Source of the DNA: Chryseosolibacter histidinae
GTDB taxonomy: Bacteria; Bacteroidota; Bacteroidia; Cytophagales; Cyclobacteriaceae
Reading direction: 5' to 3'
DNA: 64,000 nucleotides
Assembly (NCBI RefSeq): GCF_018598225.1
Contig: NZ_JAHESF010000005.1
Coordinates: forward strand, 124,001 to 188,000
Shown: positions 33,908 through 43,080 of the stretch, piece by piece
How positions within the stretch are numbered: the first letter of the stretch is position 1
Layout: each line of letters opens with the position of its first letter
Translations under genes and position numbers: made by a program
Notes under the pieces: model-generated
Told to the model about the DNA's origin: nothing
Database searches by the model: none
Seen by the model: only the letters and a program-made list of their open reading frames with translations

Positions 33908-36898
33908 ATGAACAAGACATTCCTGCTGGTTGCACTGTGTTGCATCATCATACTTCGGGCTACCGCTTCTACGGGAGATAAACCCAAATACCCCGCTGAA
34001 ATTACCGCCGGTAAAAACGCCACCCATATCGGCCGCATCTCGGGCGATACCCTGGTGGTTGTTGGCGGAACCACCTATGCATTCACCGTGGATACTCCTG
34101 AAGATCAAGGGCTGGTGTCTACCAAACCCAGTGTAGCCGCACTCCTCCTCCAGGTGAGCGCAAAAGATGCATCGACACAGAAATACCAGGTCACCGGCAA
34201 AGATGACGTTGCCAAAAACGAAGGCGAGCTTGCAAGCGGAGACCGGCTCGTGGTCACTTCGCAAGACGGTAAAGCCACCAAAACCTACACCATCCTTGTA
34301 AAACCCATGGCCGTGGGCGGTGTGCTTCGCTTGCTGCAACAGGAGATCACCGCGAACACTTCACGCGACCTTACACTCTTTTTCACCGCAGGACAGCGCA
34401 GTCCTGCTGCCACGGTGAACATATACCTGCCCGCCGGCATCACACCAACGATGGACAACACTACCGTGAATGTGATCGGCCGTGGTGCTGTTAAACTGAG
34501 TGGTCTGGCCACACAATCCATCGGACGTGTTGGCACAAAATACACTTACAGCAAGGTGGGCGATGTGAAGATCACAAAAGCTGCCGATGGAGGTACTGTT
34601 CTTACGTTCAGCAACCTCGACCTGCGGCCTGCTAATGGCCCCGACCTCACGATCGTGATCAGTGGCGTGAACCTGGCGAAAATTGGCAATTATATTTTCA
34701 GCGCAAACTATACCACGTCGAAACCCGAGACCCTTACCAGTCCCGGCCTGGGTGCAGAGACAACAACCCTCAAAGTGATGAACACCATTTCTGATTTTGA
34801 AAGAGTGGTGAATCGTGAAGACACCTACAACGCATCACCGGATAGCTACACGCGCGCTTCTTTCCGGTGGACCGCTGCTGACAGGACTTCCGGTGCTCAG
34901 CTGATGCAATCGACGGATCAGGGAAAAAGCTGGAGTGCCGCCGTGGCATCCATTGACGTGCAGCGATCCACGGCAACAGTTTCAGGTTTAACGCCCGACA
35001 AGCTGTACGCGTTCAGGCTTGCCTTGAAGGATGGCGCGGGCAAAGGGACTTCTAACACCGCGTATTTTTATTCCGGAAGAATGGACCTCAAAAGCTTCGG
35101 GGTGAGCGGTGACGGCGCCGGTGACGACACACAAAAGATCAATGAGGCCATCGAATATCTTGCGCAGCTGGGCGGAGGCACACTGCTCTTCAGCGCCGGA
35201 GTCTACAATGTGAGAACCGTTCACCTGAAAAGTAATGTCTGGCTTTACGTCGATAAAAGTGCCGTTATTAAAGCTTTGAAAGGTGCCGATGCTCCGGAGA
35301 CTACGTGGTTCAGCGATAAAAAGTATCGCTCGGGATTATCTCCTACCGATGCGGGACCTTATGCCGATCCGGAGAACTACCTTACCAAGCAGGATGTGGG
35401 CCACCATTATTTCAGGAACTGCATGTTCTTCGCGGAGCGGCAGGATAATATCAAAATTATCGGCAATGGTCTTATCACGGGCAACGGCAACCTGGTAACG
35501 GGAGATCGCGTGATGAACAACACCCCTGATAACCGGGCTGACAAAATGTTCACCTTCAAGTTGTGCACCAACATCGAGATCGGCGGCCTTTACCGTGGCG
35601 ATGACCTTTGGTACGACCGTGACAAGGATGAGCCGTATTACATCGGCAAGAACGATGCGAAAGATTTCGATGTAAGCAACATGCTGCAGATCGATCGCGC
35701 GGGTCACTTTGTATTGCTCGCCACCGGCACGGATGGCATTCATGTGCACAACACTTATTTCGGCAAAGAGAACAGTGGCAATGCCCGTGATATTTACGAC
35801 TTCATGGCCTGCAACAATGTTACCGTCACCAATATCTATTCGAAAGTAAGCTCCGACGACATTGTGAAACCAGGCTCCGATTGCTCATTGGGTTTCACCC
35901 GGCCGGCGCGTAACTATAAAGTACGCAACATCATCGGCGACACCAACTGCAACCTGTTCCAGATCGGCTCGGAGACCGCTGATGATATCATGGATATTCA
36001 CGTCGACAACATTTACGTGCTGGGCGCCAACAAAGCGGGGTTCTCCATCTCCACCAACGATGGCGCGCACATCAAAGACATTCACCTCAACTGCGGGCAC
36101 ACCGGCAAGATCCACACGCGGTCGGTCATGTACCGTACGTTTGCACCGTTCTTTATTTCCATCTCCAACCGTGGCCGCATCCTGGGCGCTGAAGTGGGCA
36201 AGTACGCGTTCACTGACAATGGCGAAAAGCACAACGAGCTGCTGGTGAAGAATGTGAACATCGGGCAGGTAGAGAACATCATTCTCAATGGCATTGATGT
36301 TTACGAAGTGTATGCCGGAAGCTCATATGGAAGCAAAAGCGAGCGGTGGAAAGAATATGACGGCTCGCAACGAAGAGCAACCCCCATCATTGCCGGATAC
36401 AGCCTGCCGGCAACTGCGGCGGTAGAAGGGGGCCTCGATTTTAAACTTCCCAATGGTAAGCATACAGGCTACATTACCAATGTGGTGTTCAGCGATATGA
36501 AAGTGCTGGTGAAGGGAGGCAACCCGGCATCGGACACAACCCAGGCACCACCTGAGCTTGGGGTGGGGCAGTACAACGTTTCCAATTTGAAGGTACAGCC
36601 TTCGTACGGGATCTGGGCGCGACACGTTCAGGGCCTTACACTAAAAGATTGCTCCTTCAGTTTTGAAAAGCGCGACAGCCGTTACGCCATCTTCCTCGAC
36701 GATGTTTTCGGTGCCCGCTTCTCCGATCTGAAAGTGATCCGCCCAAAAGACAACGGCTCCGTCATCCGCCTGAAAAACTCCTCCGATGTAACCATCGGCA
36801 ATGTGATCTACTACAACGACGAATGGGGAAGCGCACCCACCACGCTACGAACAGCGGGACCAGTTGTTGGAGGAGATGTCAGCATTCCGAAGAAGTAA
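33908..36898 (+). CDS. secreted GH28-like beta-helix protein with fibronectin-III-like domain
   Basis: This 996-residue protein has a signal peptide (1-20), an N-terminal beta-rich region (about 20-285), an Fn3-like domain (about 290-385, TVSGLTPDKLYAFRLALKDG), and a right-handed beta-helix (about 391-985). The helix begins MDLKSFGVSGDGAGDDTQ, as in pectate-lyase/GH28 proteins. SSDDIVKPGSD matches the GH28 catalytic DD region, but where GHG would be expected I see NLFQIGSE. It probably acts on a plant or algal polysaccharide; the substrate is unknown. Confidence 0.75.
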   Translation: MNKTFLLVALCCIIILRATASTGDKPKYPAEITAGKNATHIGRISGDTLVVVGGTTYAFTVDTPEDQGLVSTKPSVAALLLQVSAKDASTQKYQVTGKDDVAKNEGELASGDRLVVTSQDGKATKTYTILVKPMAVGGVLRLLQQEITANTSRDLTLFFTAGQRSPAATVNIYLPAGITPTMDNTTVNVIGRGAVKLSGLATQSIGRVGTKYTYSKVGDVKITKAADGGTVLTFSNLDLRPANGPDLTIVISGVNLAKIGNYIFSANYTTSKPETLTSPGLGAETTTLKVMNTISDFERVVNREDTYNASPDSYTRASFRWTAADRTSGAQLMQSTDQGKSWSAAVASIDVQRSTATVSGLTPDKLYAFRLALKDGAGKGTSNTAYFYSGRMDLKSFGVSGDGAGDDTQKINEAIEYLAQLGGGTLLFSAGVYNVRTVHLKSNVWLYVDKSAVIKALKGADAPETTWFSDKKYRSGLSPTDAGPYADPENYLTKQDVGHHYFRNCMFFAERQDNIKIIGNGLITGNGNLVTGDRVMNNTPDNRADKMFTFKLCTNIEIGGLYRGDDLWYDRDKDEPYYIGKNDAKDFDVSNMLQIDRAGHFVLLATGTDGIHVHNTYFGKENSGNARDIYDFMACNNVTVTNIYSKVSSDDIVKPGSDCSLGFTRPARNYKVRNIIGDTNCNLFQIGSETADDIMDIHVDNIYVLGANKAGFSISTNDGAHIKDIHLNCGHTGKIHTRSVMYRTFAPFFISISNRGRILGAEVGKYAFTDNGEKHNELLVKNVNIGQVENIILNGIDVYEVYAGSSYGSKSERWKEYDGSQRRATPIIAGYSLPATAAVEGGLDFKLPNGKHTGYITNVVFSDMKVLVKGGNPASDTTQAPPELGVGQYNVSNLKVQPSYGIWARHVQGLTLKDCSFSFEKRDSRYAIFLDDVFGARFSDLKVIRPKDNGSVIRLKNSSDVTIGNVIYYNDEWGSAPTTLRTAGPVVGGDVSIPKK

Positions 36899-36906
36899 TT
36901 GGGTGC

Positions 36907-37082
36907 GGTTGCTAGTTGCCGGTTGCCAGTTTGGTGGTATAACTAAGCATTTAGGGTTTCAAACTCCAGAAAAAAAGATATGAGACCTAAGAAACGAAAC
37001 ATCTCATGTCTCAAATCTCAAGTCTCATATCTCATATCTGAGGCCTCACAACCGGCTACCCGGCAACTGGCAACCGGCAACA
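36907..37082. repeat. CCGGTTGCCAGT and CTCATATCTCAAGTCTC repeats
   Basis: TTGCTAGTTGCCGGTTGCCAG (36907-36937) and GGCAACTGGCAACCGGCAAC (37060-37082) form an inverted pair. They enclose a second array of TCTCAAATCTCAAGTCTCA-type units (37000-37045). This fills the gap between convergent genes. Confidence 0.75.
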
Positions 37083-37084
37083 AT

Positions 37085-38482
37085 TCAAACTTTCACCTCT
37101 TTCCACTTCCCCTTCTTAAAATAATACCACGCCACCAGCGCAATCACCGTTTCTGCTGCCGGGATAGCGATGAAGACTCCGGTTGACTTCAGGTCTAATC
37201 CCTTCGCCAGGAAATAAGCGAGGGGCACCTGGAAGAGCCAGAAGCATATAAAGTTAATGACTGTAGGTGTTCTGGTGTCGCCAGCGCCATTCAAAGCCTG
37301 GATCATCACCATGCCAAGGCCATAAAAAATATAACCCGAACCGATGATCTGTAAAGAAAGTGCACCATAACGCACCACGGTGTCATCCTGCGTAAAGATC
37401 CTGACAATGGGTGTGGCAAAGAACAGGAACAGCAGCATCACGAAGGTCATGAAAATGGCATTGTACTTCGCGGTAAGCAAAACACTTTGCTCAGCTCTTT
37501 CCAGTTGCTTGGCGCCGAGGTTCTGACCTACAAGCGTTGCCGCCGCGTTGCTCAATCCCCATGCGGGAAGGATGAAGAACACAAAATTGCGGAAGGCGAT
37601 CTGATAACCCGCCGATGCTGACGTTCCACCTGTTTCCGCTACCAGCCTGGTGAGCACGATCCAGCTGCCGCTGGCGATGATGAACTGGAAGGTAGCTGGC
37701 CACGCAATGTTCACGATCGACTTCACGATGCCGGTGTTGAAGTTAAAGTAACGGCCGTGGAACTTCAGAATACCACTGCCTTTGAACAGGTGGTAACACT
37801 GGTACAACACACCCGAGCTGCGGCCGAAGACCGTGGCGATGGCGGCACCTTTTAATCCGAAGAAATGAATACAAATAGGGCACAGGATGATGTTGATGAG
37901 GCTGGCGATCCACAGGCTCTTCATGGCCATGGCGGCGTCACCAGCACCCCGGAAGATACCGTTGATCAGGAAGAGCAACATAATGGCCGCGCTGCTGCCC
38001 AACATGATGCGGGCAAACGTTGTACCTTCAGCCACAACTTCATTGCTGGCACCCATGATGGTAAGGATGTCGCCTGCGAAGATCACACCAGGGATGCTTA
38101 ACAGAAGCGTTACGATCAGGGCCACCACCAGTGACTGTGCGCCGGCATGCGCTGCGGCGTCGGGATTTTTTTCTCCGATCCTGCGGGCAACGATGGCCGT
38201 GGCTGCCGTGCTCAGACCGATGGCCACCGAATAAATGATGGTGATCACCGATTCAGTCAGCCCTACCGTTGCAATGGCATTCTCGCCAAGCTTGCTCACA
38301 AAGAACATGTCCACCACCGCGAACACGCTCTCGAGGCTGAGCTCGAGGATCATGGGGATGGCCAGTAAAAATACGGCTTTGGGAATGCTGCCCTGGGTGT
38401 AATCCTGCTGCTCTCCCTTGAGAGACTGCTTGATCACGGTAAATATTTTACTAATAGTAAGAGTGTTGTTCTGGGTAGTCAT
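37085..38482 (-). CDS. MATE-family efflux transporter
   Basis: This 465-residue inner-membrane protein has about twelve TM helices. Both halves show the MATE pattern: LAIPMILELSLESVFAVVDMFFVSKLG near the N-terminus and WPATFQFIIASGSWIVLTRL in the second half. Members export cationic drugs or metabolites using Na+ or H+ gradients; the substrate here is not predictable. It reads away from the following VOC gene, with a GTACGA repeat upstream of its start. Confidence 0.92.
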   Translation of the reverse strand: MTTQNNTLTISKIFTVIKQSLKGEQQDYTQGSIPKAVFLLAIPMILELSLESVFAVVDMFFVSKLGENAIATVGLTESVITIIYSVAIGLSTAATAIVARRIGEKNPDAAAHAGAQSLVVALIVTLLLSIPGVIFAGDILTIMGASNEVVAEGTTFARIMLGSSAAIMLLFLINGIFRGAGDAAMAMKSLWIASLINIILCPICIHFFGLKGAAIATVFGRSSGVLYQCYHLFKGSGILKFHGRYFNFNTGIVKSIVNIAWPATFQFIIASGSWIVLTRLVAETGGTSASAGYQIAFRNFVFFILPAWGLSNAAATLVGQNLGAKQLERAEQSVLLTAKYNAIFMTFVMLLFLFFATPIVRIFTQDDTVVRYGALSLQIIGSGYIFYGLGMVMIQALNGAGDTRTPTVINFICFWLFQVPLAYFLAKGLDLKSTGVFIAIPAAETVIALVAWYYFKKGKWKEVKV

Positions 38483-38495
38483 ATTAAAAGTTAAA

Positions 38496-38569
38496 AGGTA
38501 CGCGGTACGAAGAACGAGGTACGAAGTGTCGAAGGCGAACCCCCGTACCCCGTACCTCTTACCTCGTAC
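38496..38569. repeat. GGTACGA/CGTACC repeat
   Basis: GGTACGCGGTACGAAGAACG units are followed by their inverted form (CGTACCCCGTACCTCTTACC), making an imperfect inverted repeat between two minus-strand genes. Confidence 0.7.
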
Positions 38570-38995
38570 CTATTTTTGGTAGGTGTAGTTTACCATCCAC
38601 AAGACGCCATACTTATCGGAGAACATTCCGAAAAGCGCGCCCCAGAATGTCTTTTCAAGCGGCATCACTACTTTGCCGCCTGCGGACAGTCCGTCGAAGA
38701 GCCGTTTCGCCTCCTCTTCACTGTCAGGGCTGATCGCAAGGTGCACATTGTTACCCTGGTTCAAGGTATGGCCCATAGAAGGCATCGTGTCAGATCCCAT
38801 GAGCGTGCCGCTTTTACCGATCGGTAACGATACGTGCATCACCCTGTTCTGCTCATTCGGAGGATACTGGTCTCCGCCAGGTATTTCCTTGATCCGCTGA
38901 AAGGTGTCGAACTCGCCACCGAAAACTGATTTATAAAAGTTGAACGCTTCTTCGGTCTTACCGTCAAAGTTCAGATATGGATTTAAAGCTGCCAT
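38570..38995 (-). CDS. VOC-family (PhnB/glyoxalase-like) protein
   Basis: This 141-residue protein begins MAALNPYLNFDGKTEEAFNF; an upstream ATG would add 17 unlikely residues. The pattern YKSVFGGEF, LMGSD and a closing WGALFGMFSDKYGVLWMVNY is typical of PhnB-like VOC proteins. The enzyme activity is unknown. It is the last gene of an ArsR-SRPBCC-VOC operon, a combination often seen in Bacteroidota. Confidence 0.88.
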   Translation of the reverse strand: MAALNPYLNFDGKTEEAFNFYKSVFGGEFDTFQRIKEIPGGDQYPPNEQNRVMHVSLPIGKSGTLMGSDTMPSMGHTLNQGNNVHLAISPDSEEEAKRLFDGLSAGGKVVMPLEKTFWGALFGMFSDKYGVLWMVNYTYQK

Positions 38996-39029
38996 GGTAT
39001 GAGTGTTTAAGTGTTGAAGGTATATCGTT

Positions 39030-39569
39030 TTATTTTTCAAGAACACCTTTGAGGTTGTTCAGGCTTATCTCCAGGTCTTTTCCCAATAGCTCGGGGATGT
39101 TGATGAACAGCAGCATGGCATTCATCGGGTAGGGCATTTTGCCGTTGAACCCCCACCTTACCTTGGTGGTGCTGTCCGCCACTGTTTCTGTTGTCATGTA
39201 GGCAGGCGATATGCTCTTGAAAGGCTTCACGAAACGGATCTCGAGGTCCATCCTTTCACCTTCTTTCAGGTTTTTGATCTCCTGCTCGCCTTTCCCTACG
39301 TCTTTGATGTCACTGTCCCACGCGGCAACAAAGCCAACCGTTCCGTCGGTGCCCCGGTAATCCCTCCGTACGTTGGGATCCATCATCACCCATTTGCTAT
39401 ACTGCTCCTGGTTCTTTAAGAACCTGATGTAGTCGAAAACTTTCTGGCGTGGCTTGTTGATGATGATCTGTCGCTCAACAGCATATTCTTTTTTGGAGAA
39501 CAATGCGATGATCAGGATCAGTGCTATCAGGCCTGCAATGACGAATAGAATTGCTAACAGAATATCCAT
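39030..39569 (-). CDS. SRPBCC-domain membrane-anchored protein
   Basis: This 179-residue protein has one N-terminal TM (about 3-25) followed by a START/Bet v1-like SRPBCC domain with the typical start (EYAVERQIIINKPRQKVFDYI) and a helix near the end. These proteins bind hydrophobic ligands; the ligand is unknown. It lies between the ArsR-type repressor and the VOC gene on the same strand. Confidence 0.85.
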   Translation of the reverse strand: MDILLAILFVIAGLIALILIIALFSKKEYAVERQIIINKPRQKVFDYIRFLKNQEQYSKWVMMDPNVRRDYRGTDGTVGFVAAWDSDIKDVGKGEQEIKNLKEGERMDLEIRFVKPFKSISPAYMTTETVADSTTKVRWGFNGKMPYPMNAMLLFINIPELLGKDLEISLNNLKGVLEK

Positions 39570-39634
39570 ACGCTTTATCAGTTATATTGGTTTTGGAAAT
39601 ATTTGCTTTTTACAGACGGTTCGCGCCCCTGTGC

Positions 39635-39976
39635 TTATGATTTTTTCTTCCCGTACTTCTTCTTTTTAGCCTCCAGCTTTCCAAGATAAGCTTCCAGTGA
39701 ATCAAATTTCGCCTCCCACAAACTGCGGTACCGTTCCACCCAGTCTGATACTTTGCTGAGCTTTTTCAGCCTTGCTTCGCAATACCGTTCGCGCCCCTGC
39801 TGCCTGACCACTACAAGCCCGCATTCCGTCAGGATCTTGATGTGCTTGTAGATGGCCGTGCGGCTTACCTCGAAATTCGCAGCTACTGAATTAACATTCA
39901 ATGATTTATGTGCGATCATGTTGAGGATCTCGCGCCGGGTGGGATCCGCTATTCCCTGAAATACATCTCTTCGCAT
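39635..39976 (-). CDS. ArsR-family transcriptional regulator
   Basis: This 113-residue winged-helix protein has the ArsR core GIADPTRREILNMI ... VSRTAIYKHIKILTECGLV and then RQQGRERYCEA. A lysine-rich tail (LEAKKKKYGKKKS) ends it. No metal-binding cysteine motif is visible, as usual for the subgroup paired with SRPBCC genes. Two AACC-N4-GGTT palindromes directly before its start are likely its own operators. Confidence 0.92.
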   Translation of the reverse strand: MRRDVFQGIADPTRREILNMIAHKSLNVNSVAANFEVSRTAIYKHIKILTECGLVVVRQQGRERYCEARLKKLSKVSDWVERYRSLWEAKFDSLEAYLGKLEAKKKKYGKKKS

Positions 39977-39984
39977 ATTTATGT

Positions 39985-40022
39985 AACCTTATGGTTGCAA
40001 ATATAAAAGAAACCTTTTGGTT
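39985..40022. promoter_or_regulatory. twin AACC-N4-GGTT operators of the ArsR operon
   Basis: AACCTTATGGTT (39985-39996) and AACCTTTTGGTT (40011-40022), each followed by GCA, are perfect-arm palindromes 26 bases apart. They lie 9 to 46 bases upstream of the ArsR start. Their position fits autorepression. Confidence 0.65.
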
Positions 40023-40103
40023 GCAGGGGTTGTAGTTCCGACTTTCAGCAGGGTTAATTGCGACATTATTTTATTGTTAATGATCCGGCAGTCGCAATTT
40101 AAA

Positions 40104-40727
40104 CTACAGAATGGTGTGCGCATCCCCATCGATCATCAGCGCCTGGGTGTCGCCGAGCAGCACGGTATTGTATCCGGCCTGCTCGAGCTGCTGGTTGGCA
40201 AGTTTTGTGTCTTCTGCAAAATCGCGGTTGTCGAGGTGCGGTACGGGCACCACATGCGTGAGATGGAGCCCATCCGTGATCACTTCGGGCAGCCCGTCAG
40301 GATTGTCCATGGTCTCGAAATACCGCAAAGTAGGTCCGGCTACAAGCGCGCCGGCACTCCAGCCCGCATATACTTTTCCATTGCTTACAAGCTCCCGGAT
40401 GCTGTTATCTGCACCGGTATCTTTGAGGATCCAGCGCAGGTAATAGGTATGGCCTCCGCCGACCCAGATCACGTCCTTGCTGGCCAGCTTCTGATGCAAC
40501 GCTTTCTGCTTCCCGCGCCAGTTTCTCAGGTCCACGCGCTCGAGGCGGTAGCCGTTATATTGCAACATGTCGCGAAAACCTCCCAGCCAGTCCCTGGAAT
40601 TGGGCACAACATCCGCCGCATTTTCAATGAGTGCGAAAGAAATGTCTTCCGGGTCCTTGCCGACTAACTTTGTGAGGTAGGTGGCCTGCTCTGCGGAAAT
40701 TGCCAGCGAATAAAGAAACAGTTTCAC
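40104..40727 (-). CDS. peptidase S51 (dipeptidase E-like) family protein
   Basis: This 207-residue protein has the class I amidotransferase-like fold. VIWVGGGHTYYLRW (about 88-101) and AGWSAGALVAG, with the likely nucleophilic serine (about 124), are hallmarks of peptidase E, which cleaves Asp-X dipeptides. The late VPHLDNRDF region would hold the catalytic histidine. It is cytoplasmic and appears to be a single gene. Confidence 0.85.
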   Translation of the reverse strand: MKLFLYSLAISAEQATYLTKLVGKDPEDISFALIENAADVVPNSRDWLGGFRDMLQYNGYRLERVDLRNWRGKQKALHQKLASKDVIWVGGGHTYYLRWILKDTGADNSIRELVSNGKVYAGWSAGALVAGPTLRYFETMDNPDGLPEVITDGLHLTHVVPVPHLDNRDFAEDTKLANQQLEQAGYNTVLLGDTQALMIDGDAHTIL

Positions 40728-40772
40728 GTGATGGTTTGTGGTTAAGATCCCGTCAGGGCATTTTTTATTTTC

Positions 40773-40988
40773 TTATGGCAGCACTTCTGCGCTGAACCCA
40801 TGGCCTTCCAGCAGGTTGATCAGCAGGGAAGGCTGTACCGACCCCGTTGTGCATCTCACGCGAAGGATCCTGTCACAATCCTCCAGGTCGAAATTGGCAT
40901 TGTAATCCTCAAAGACCTTGTGGATCTGATCCACCAGCATGTTTGCATGATCACGGTCTTTAACATTGGTCTTAAAAACTTCTATCAT
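40773..40988 (-). CDS. small conserved protein, ferredoxin-like fold possible
   Basis: The 71 residues begin MIEVFKTNVKDRDHANMLVD and end LINLLEGHGFSAEVLP. The beta-alpha-beta pattern resembles HMA-type small proteins but lacks the C-x2-C metal site. I know similar unannotated proteins in Bacteroidota but no function. It sits between two unrelated minus-strand genes. Confidence 0.65.
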   Translation of the reverse strand: MIEVFKTNVKDRDHANMLVDQIHKVFEDYNANFDLEDCDRILRVRCTTGSVQPSLLINLLEGHGFSAEVLP

Positions 40989-41028
40989 TCTTTACAAACT
41001 TTGAGTCGTTACCTGGGTTCTATCAAAT

Positions 41029-41050
41029 CGTACCTCGTACTTCGTACCTT
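41029..41050. repeat. CGTACCTCGTACTTCGTACC repeat
   Basis: This inverted-orientation copy of the GTACGA family sits immediately before the stop of the hydrolase gene. Confidence 0.65.
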
Positions 41051-41051
41051 C

Positions 41052-41627
41052 TTAGTTGAGGTTCATGATCACATGGCCCGACAGGCTTGTGATATCACTC
41101 ACCATTTCCGGCAGCCCGTTGCCGAATTCATGCTCACTTCCGTTGATCTTGCGTATGGTTGCCTGGGGAAATTTTTTGGCGTACCGGGCAAGGTGCCCGA
41201 AAGGTACCCATTCATCGTCGCGGCTATGGTAAAGAAAGATCTTCGGAATGGGAGGCAGTTTCGGCACGAAGTCTTCCCGCAGCACAAATTCATCTATCTC
41301 CCATCCTTTTTTGCCCCAATACGGTGCGGCGATCAGGAACAGGCCTGTGATGGATCGTTTGCACGGCTCTTCCGACAGGTATTTCAGCACCACAGAAGCA
41401 CCCAGTGAATGCGCGACAAGGATCAGCTCGCCGCCGGGCACACCGAGCTCGCGATAGATCGCCTCTTTCCAGGCTTCGTACCGCGGATTTTCCGGTTCAG
41501 GCATGGCGGGACAACGGAGTTGGTATGCTGCATCCAAAATTGTGTGCAGATAGGCCACCAGTTTGCTGCTGCCTTCATCAGGCCCTTGCGGCCCCGCGCT
41601 GTGTATAAAAAGTATTTCCTTTTTCAT
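41052..41627 (-). CDS. alpha/beta hydrolase (RBBP9/YdeN-like)
   Basis: This 191-residue protein has an early FIHSAGPQG oxyanion region, a nucleophile elbow AHSLGAS (about residue 88), FLYHSRDDEWVPFG with the acid residue, and a late histidine (SEHEFG, about 165). Length and order match the RBBP9/YdeN serine hydrolases. The substrate is unknown. Its start overlaps the stop of a possible small upstream frame by four bases (ATGA). Confidence 0.85.
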   Translation of the reverse strand: MKKEILFIHSAGPQGPDEGSSKLVAYLHTILDAAYQLRCPAMPEPENPRYEAWKEAIYRELGVPGGELILVAHSLGASVVLKYLSEEPCKRSITGLFLIAAPYWGKKGWEIDEFVLREDFVPKLPPIPKIFLYHSRDDEWVPFGHLARYAKKFPQATIRKINGSEHEFGNGLPEMVSDITSLSGHVIMNLN

Positions 41628-41806
41628 GCCGTGGCTTTATACCGCTCAACACTGAAAAAAACACTGCCATAAGGTATCAGAACCGCCGCCGGATAATTCG
41701 CAAAGCTGCTTTTCGCAGATCCGTTGGCGGAATAAGCTGGCCTAATCGCCATGGGAAGCGAAATGCTGCCAGCTTTGGGATCGTTGTTCAGGTTATAAGG
41801 TTCCAT
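41624..41806 (-). CDS. possible small protein coupled to the hydrolase
   Basis: This 60-codon frame starts at MEPYNLNNDPKAGSISLPMAI and ends with TGA inside the ATGA that starts the hydrolase. The overlap is the main support; the protein has no recognisable domain. It could equally be a chance frame in the leader. Confidence 0.3.
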   Translation of the reverse strand: MEPYNLNNDPKAGSISLPMAIRPAYSANGSAKSSFANYPAAVLIPYGSVFFSVERYKATA

Positions 41807-41887
41807 AAAAGGCGCTGCTTGATTGACTTTACAAACGTACTATCATTGGTCCTGGCAAACGCTGTGCAAATGCGACAATCGAGGGGG

Positions 41888-41918
41888 TTGATTACGACAC
41901 CATATCTTTTTAGTTTTG
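41888..41918 (+). promoter_or_regulatory. candidate promoter of the GlxA-type regulator
   Basis: TAGTTTTG (41911-41918) matches TAnnTTTG, and TTG at 41888-41890 lies 20 bases upstream. The leader to the ATG would be about 70 bases. Confidence 0.5.
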
Positions 41919-41995
41919 TTTTACGGAACCCGGCGTTCCCTTTCCCCGGCAGCAACGCCGGTTCACAGAGACCAGGCTAAAACTTAAGATACCAA

Positions 41996-42976
41996 ATGAG
42001 ACACATTTCAATTTTAGTTCCCAAGGGAGCTGTTTTAGGAAGCATCGAAGGACCACGTCAGCTGTTCACGCAGGTGAACCAGTTTTTCAAAGCGAAAGGC
42101 GAACCCCCTGTGTTCAAGGTGCAGTTGGTGGGTCTCGAAAAAGAAACACCGCTGTGTGGCGGATTGGTGACCATCCACGCCGATACCTTGCTGAACGACG
42201 TGGAAAAAACAGATCTGGTGATCATCCCTGCTGTTGATGGCGAAATGAAAGCCGCGCTGGAAGCCAACAAGGAATTTATTCCCTGGATCACCAAACAATA
42301 TAAAGCAGGCGCTGAAGTGGCAAGCCTCTGCCTGGGCGCCTTTATCCTGGCTTCTACCGGCCTGCTCAATGGAAGGAAAGCTGCCACGCACTGGCTGGCG
42401 GCCAACGACTTCAGGAAGATGTTCCCCGAAGTAAACCTGATGGCGGAAAAAGTGATCACCGATGAACGCGGCCTCTATTCCAGCGGTGGTGCTTACTCGT
42501 ACCTCAACCTTGTTTTGTATCTGATCGAAAAATATGTCGGCCGTGAGATGGCCATTCTCAACGCCAAGGTATTCGCCATCGAAATAGAGCGCGAAAGCCA
42601 GTCGCCTTTTATCATCTTCCAGGGACAGAAAGAACACGAAGATGAGCCCATCAAAAAGGCGCAGGAATTCATCGAGAATAATTTTCAGGAAAAGATCACC
42701 GTTGACCAGCTCGCCTCCATGCTCGCACTGGGCCGCCGCAACCTGGAGCGGAGATTCAAAAAAGCCACTTCCAACACACTGGTAGAATACATCCAGCGCG
42801 TCAAGATCGAAGCTGCCAAAATGAGCCTCGAAACATCACGCGAAAACGTGAACGAGGTCATGTACAAAGTTGGCTACACCGATACAAAAGCATTCCGCAC
42901 CACCTTCAAGCGCATCACCGGCCTGTCACCCATTGAATACAGGAACAAGTACAACAGGGAAATGATCGCGGCTTAA
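41996..42976 (+). CDS. GlxA-family transcriptional regulator (DJ-1/PfpI + AraC HTH)
   Basis: The 326-residue protein has an amidase-like DJ-1/PfpI domain (about 1-190), with VASLCLGAFILASTGLL around the position of the elbow cysteine. An AraC-type pair of HTH motifs follows (about 225-320; LASMLALGRRNLERRF and GYTDTKAFRTTFKRITGLSP). Such regulators respond to small amine or amide ligands; the ligand and targets are unknown here. Start at MRHISILVPKG. Confidence 0.92.
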   Translation: MRHISILVPKGAVLGSIEGPRQLFTQVNQFFKAKGEPPVFKVQLVGLEKETPLCGGLVTIHADTLLNDVEKTDLVIIPAVDGEMKAALEANKEFIPWITKQYKAGAEVASLCLGAFILASTGLLNGRKAATHWLAANDFRKMFPEVNLMAEKVITDERGLYSSGGAYSYLNLVLYLIEKYVGREMAILNAKVFAIEIERESQSPFIIFQGQKEHEDEPIKKAQEFIENNFQEKITVDQLASMLALGRRNLERRFKKATSNTLVEYIQRVKIEAAKMSLETSRENVNEVMYKVGYTDTKAFRTTFKRITGLSPIEYRNKYNREMIAA

Positions 42977-42977
42977 A

Positions 42978-43012
42978 CAGGAGTCAGAAGCCAGGAGTAA
43001 GGAGTCAGGAGG
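42978..43012. repeat. AGGAGTCAGAAGCCAGGAG repeat
   Basis: Quasi-tandem GGAGTCA/GAAGCCA units directly follow the stop of the regulator gene. Confidence 0.7.
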
Positions 43013-43080
43013 GTACGTCAATGTGTTAAAGAGACGGAGTCAGCAAAAGTATAAATTCCATCAAAGTCAGATGCATGTAA

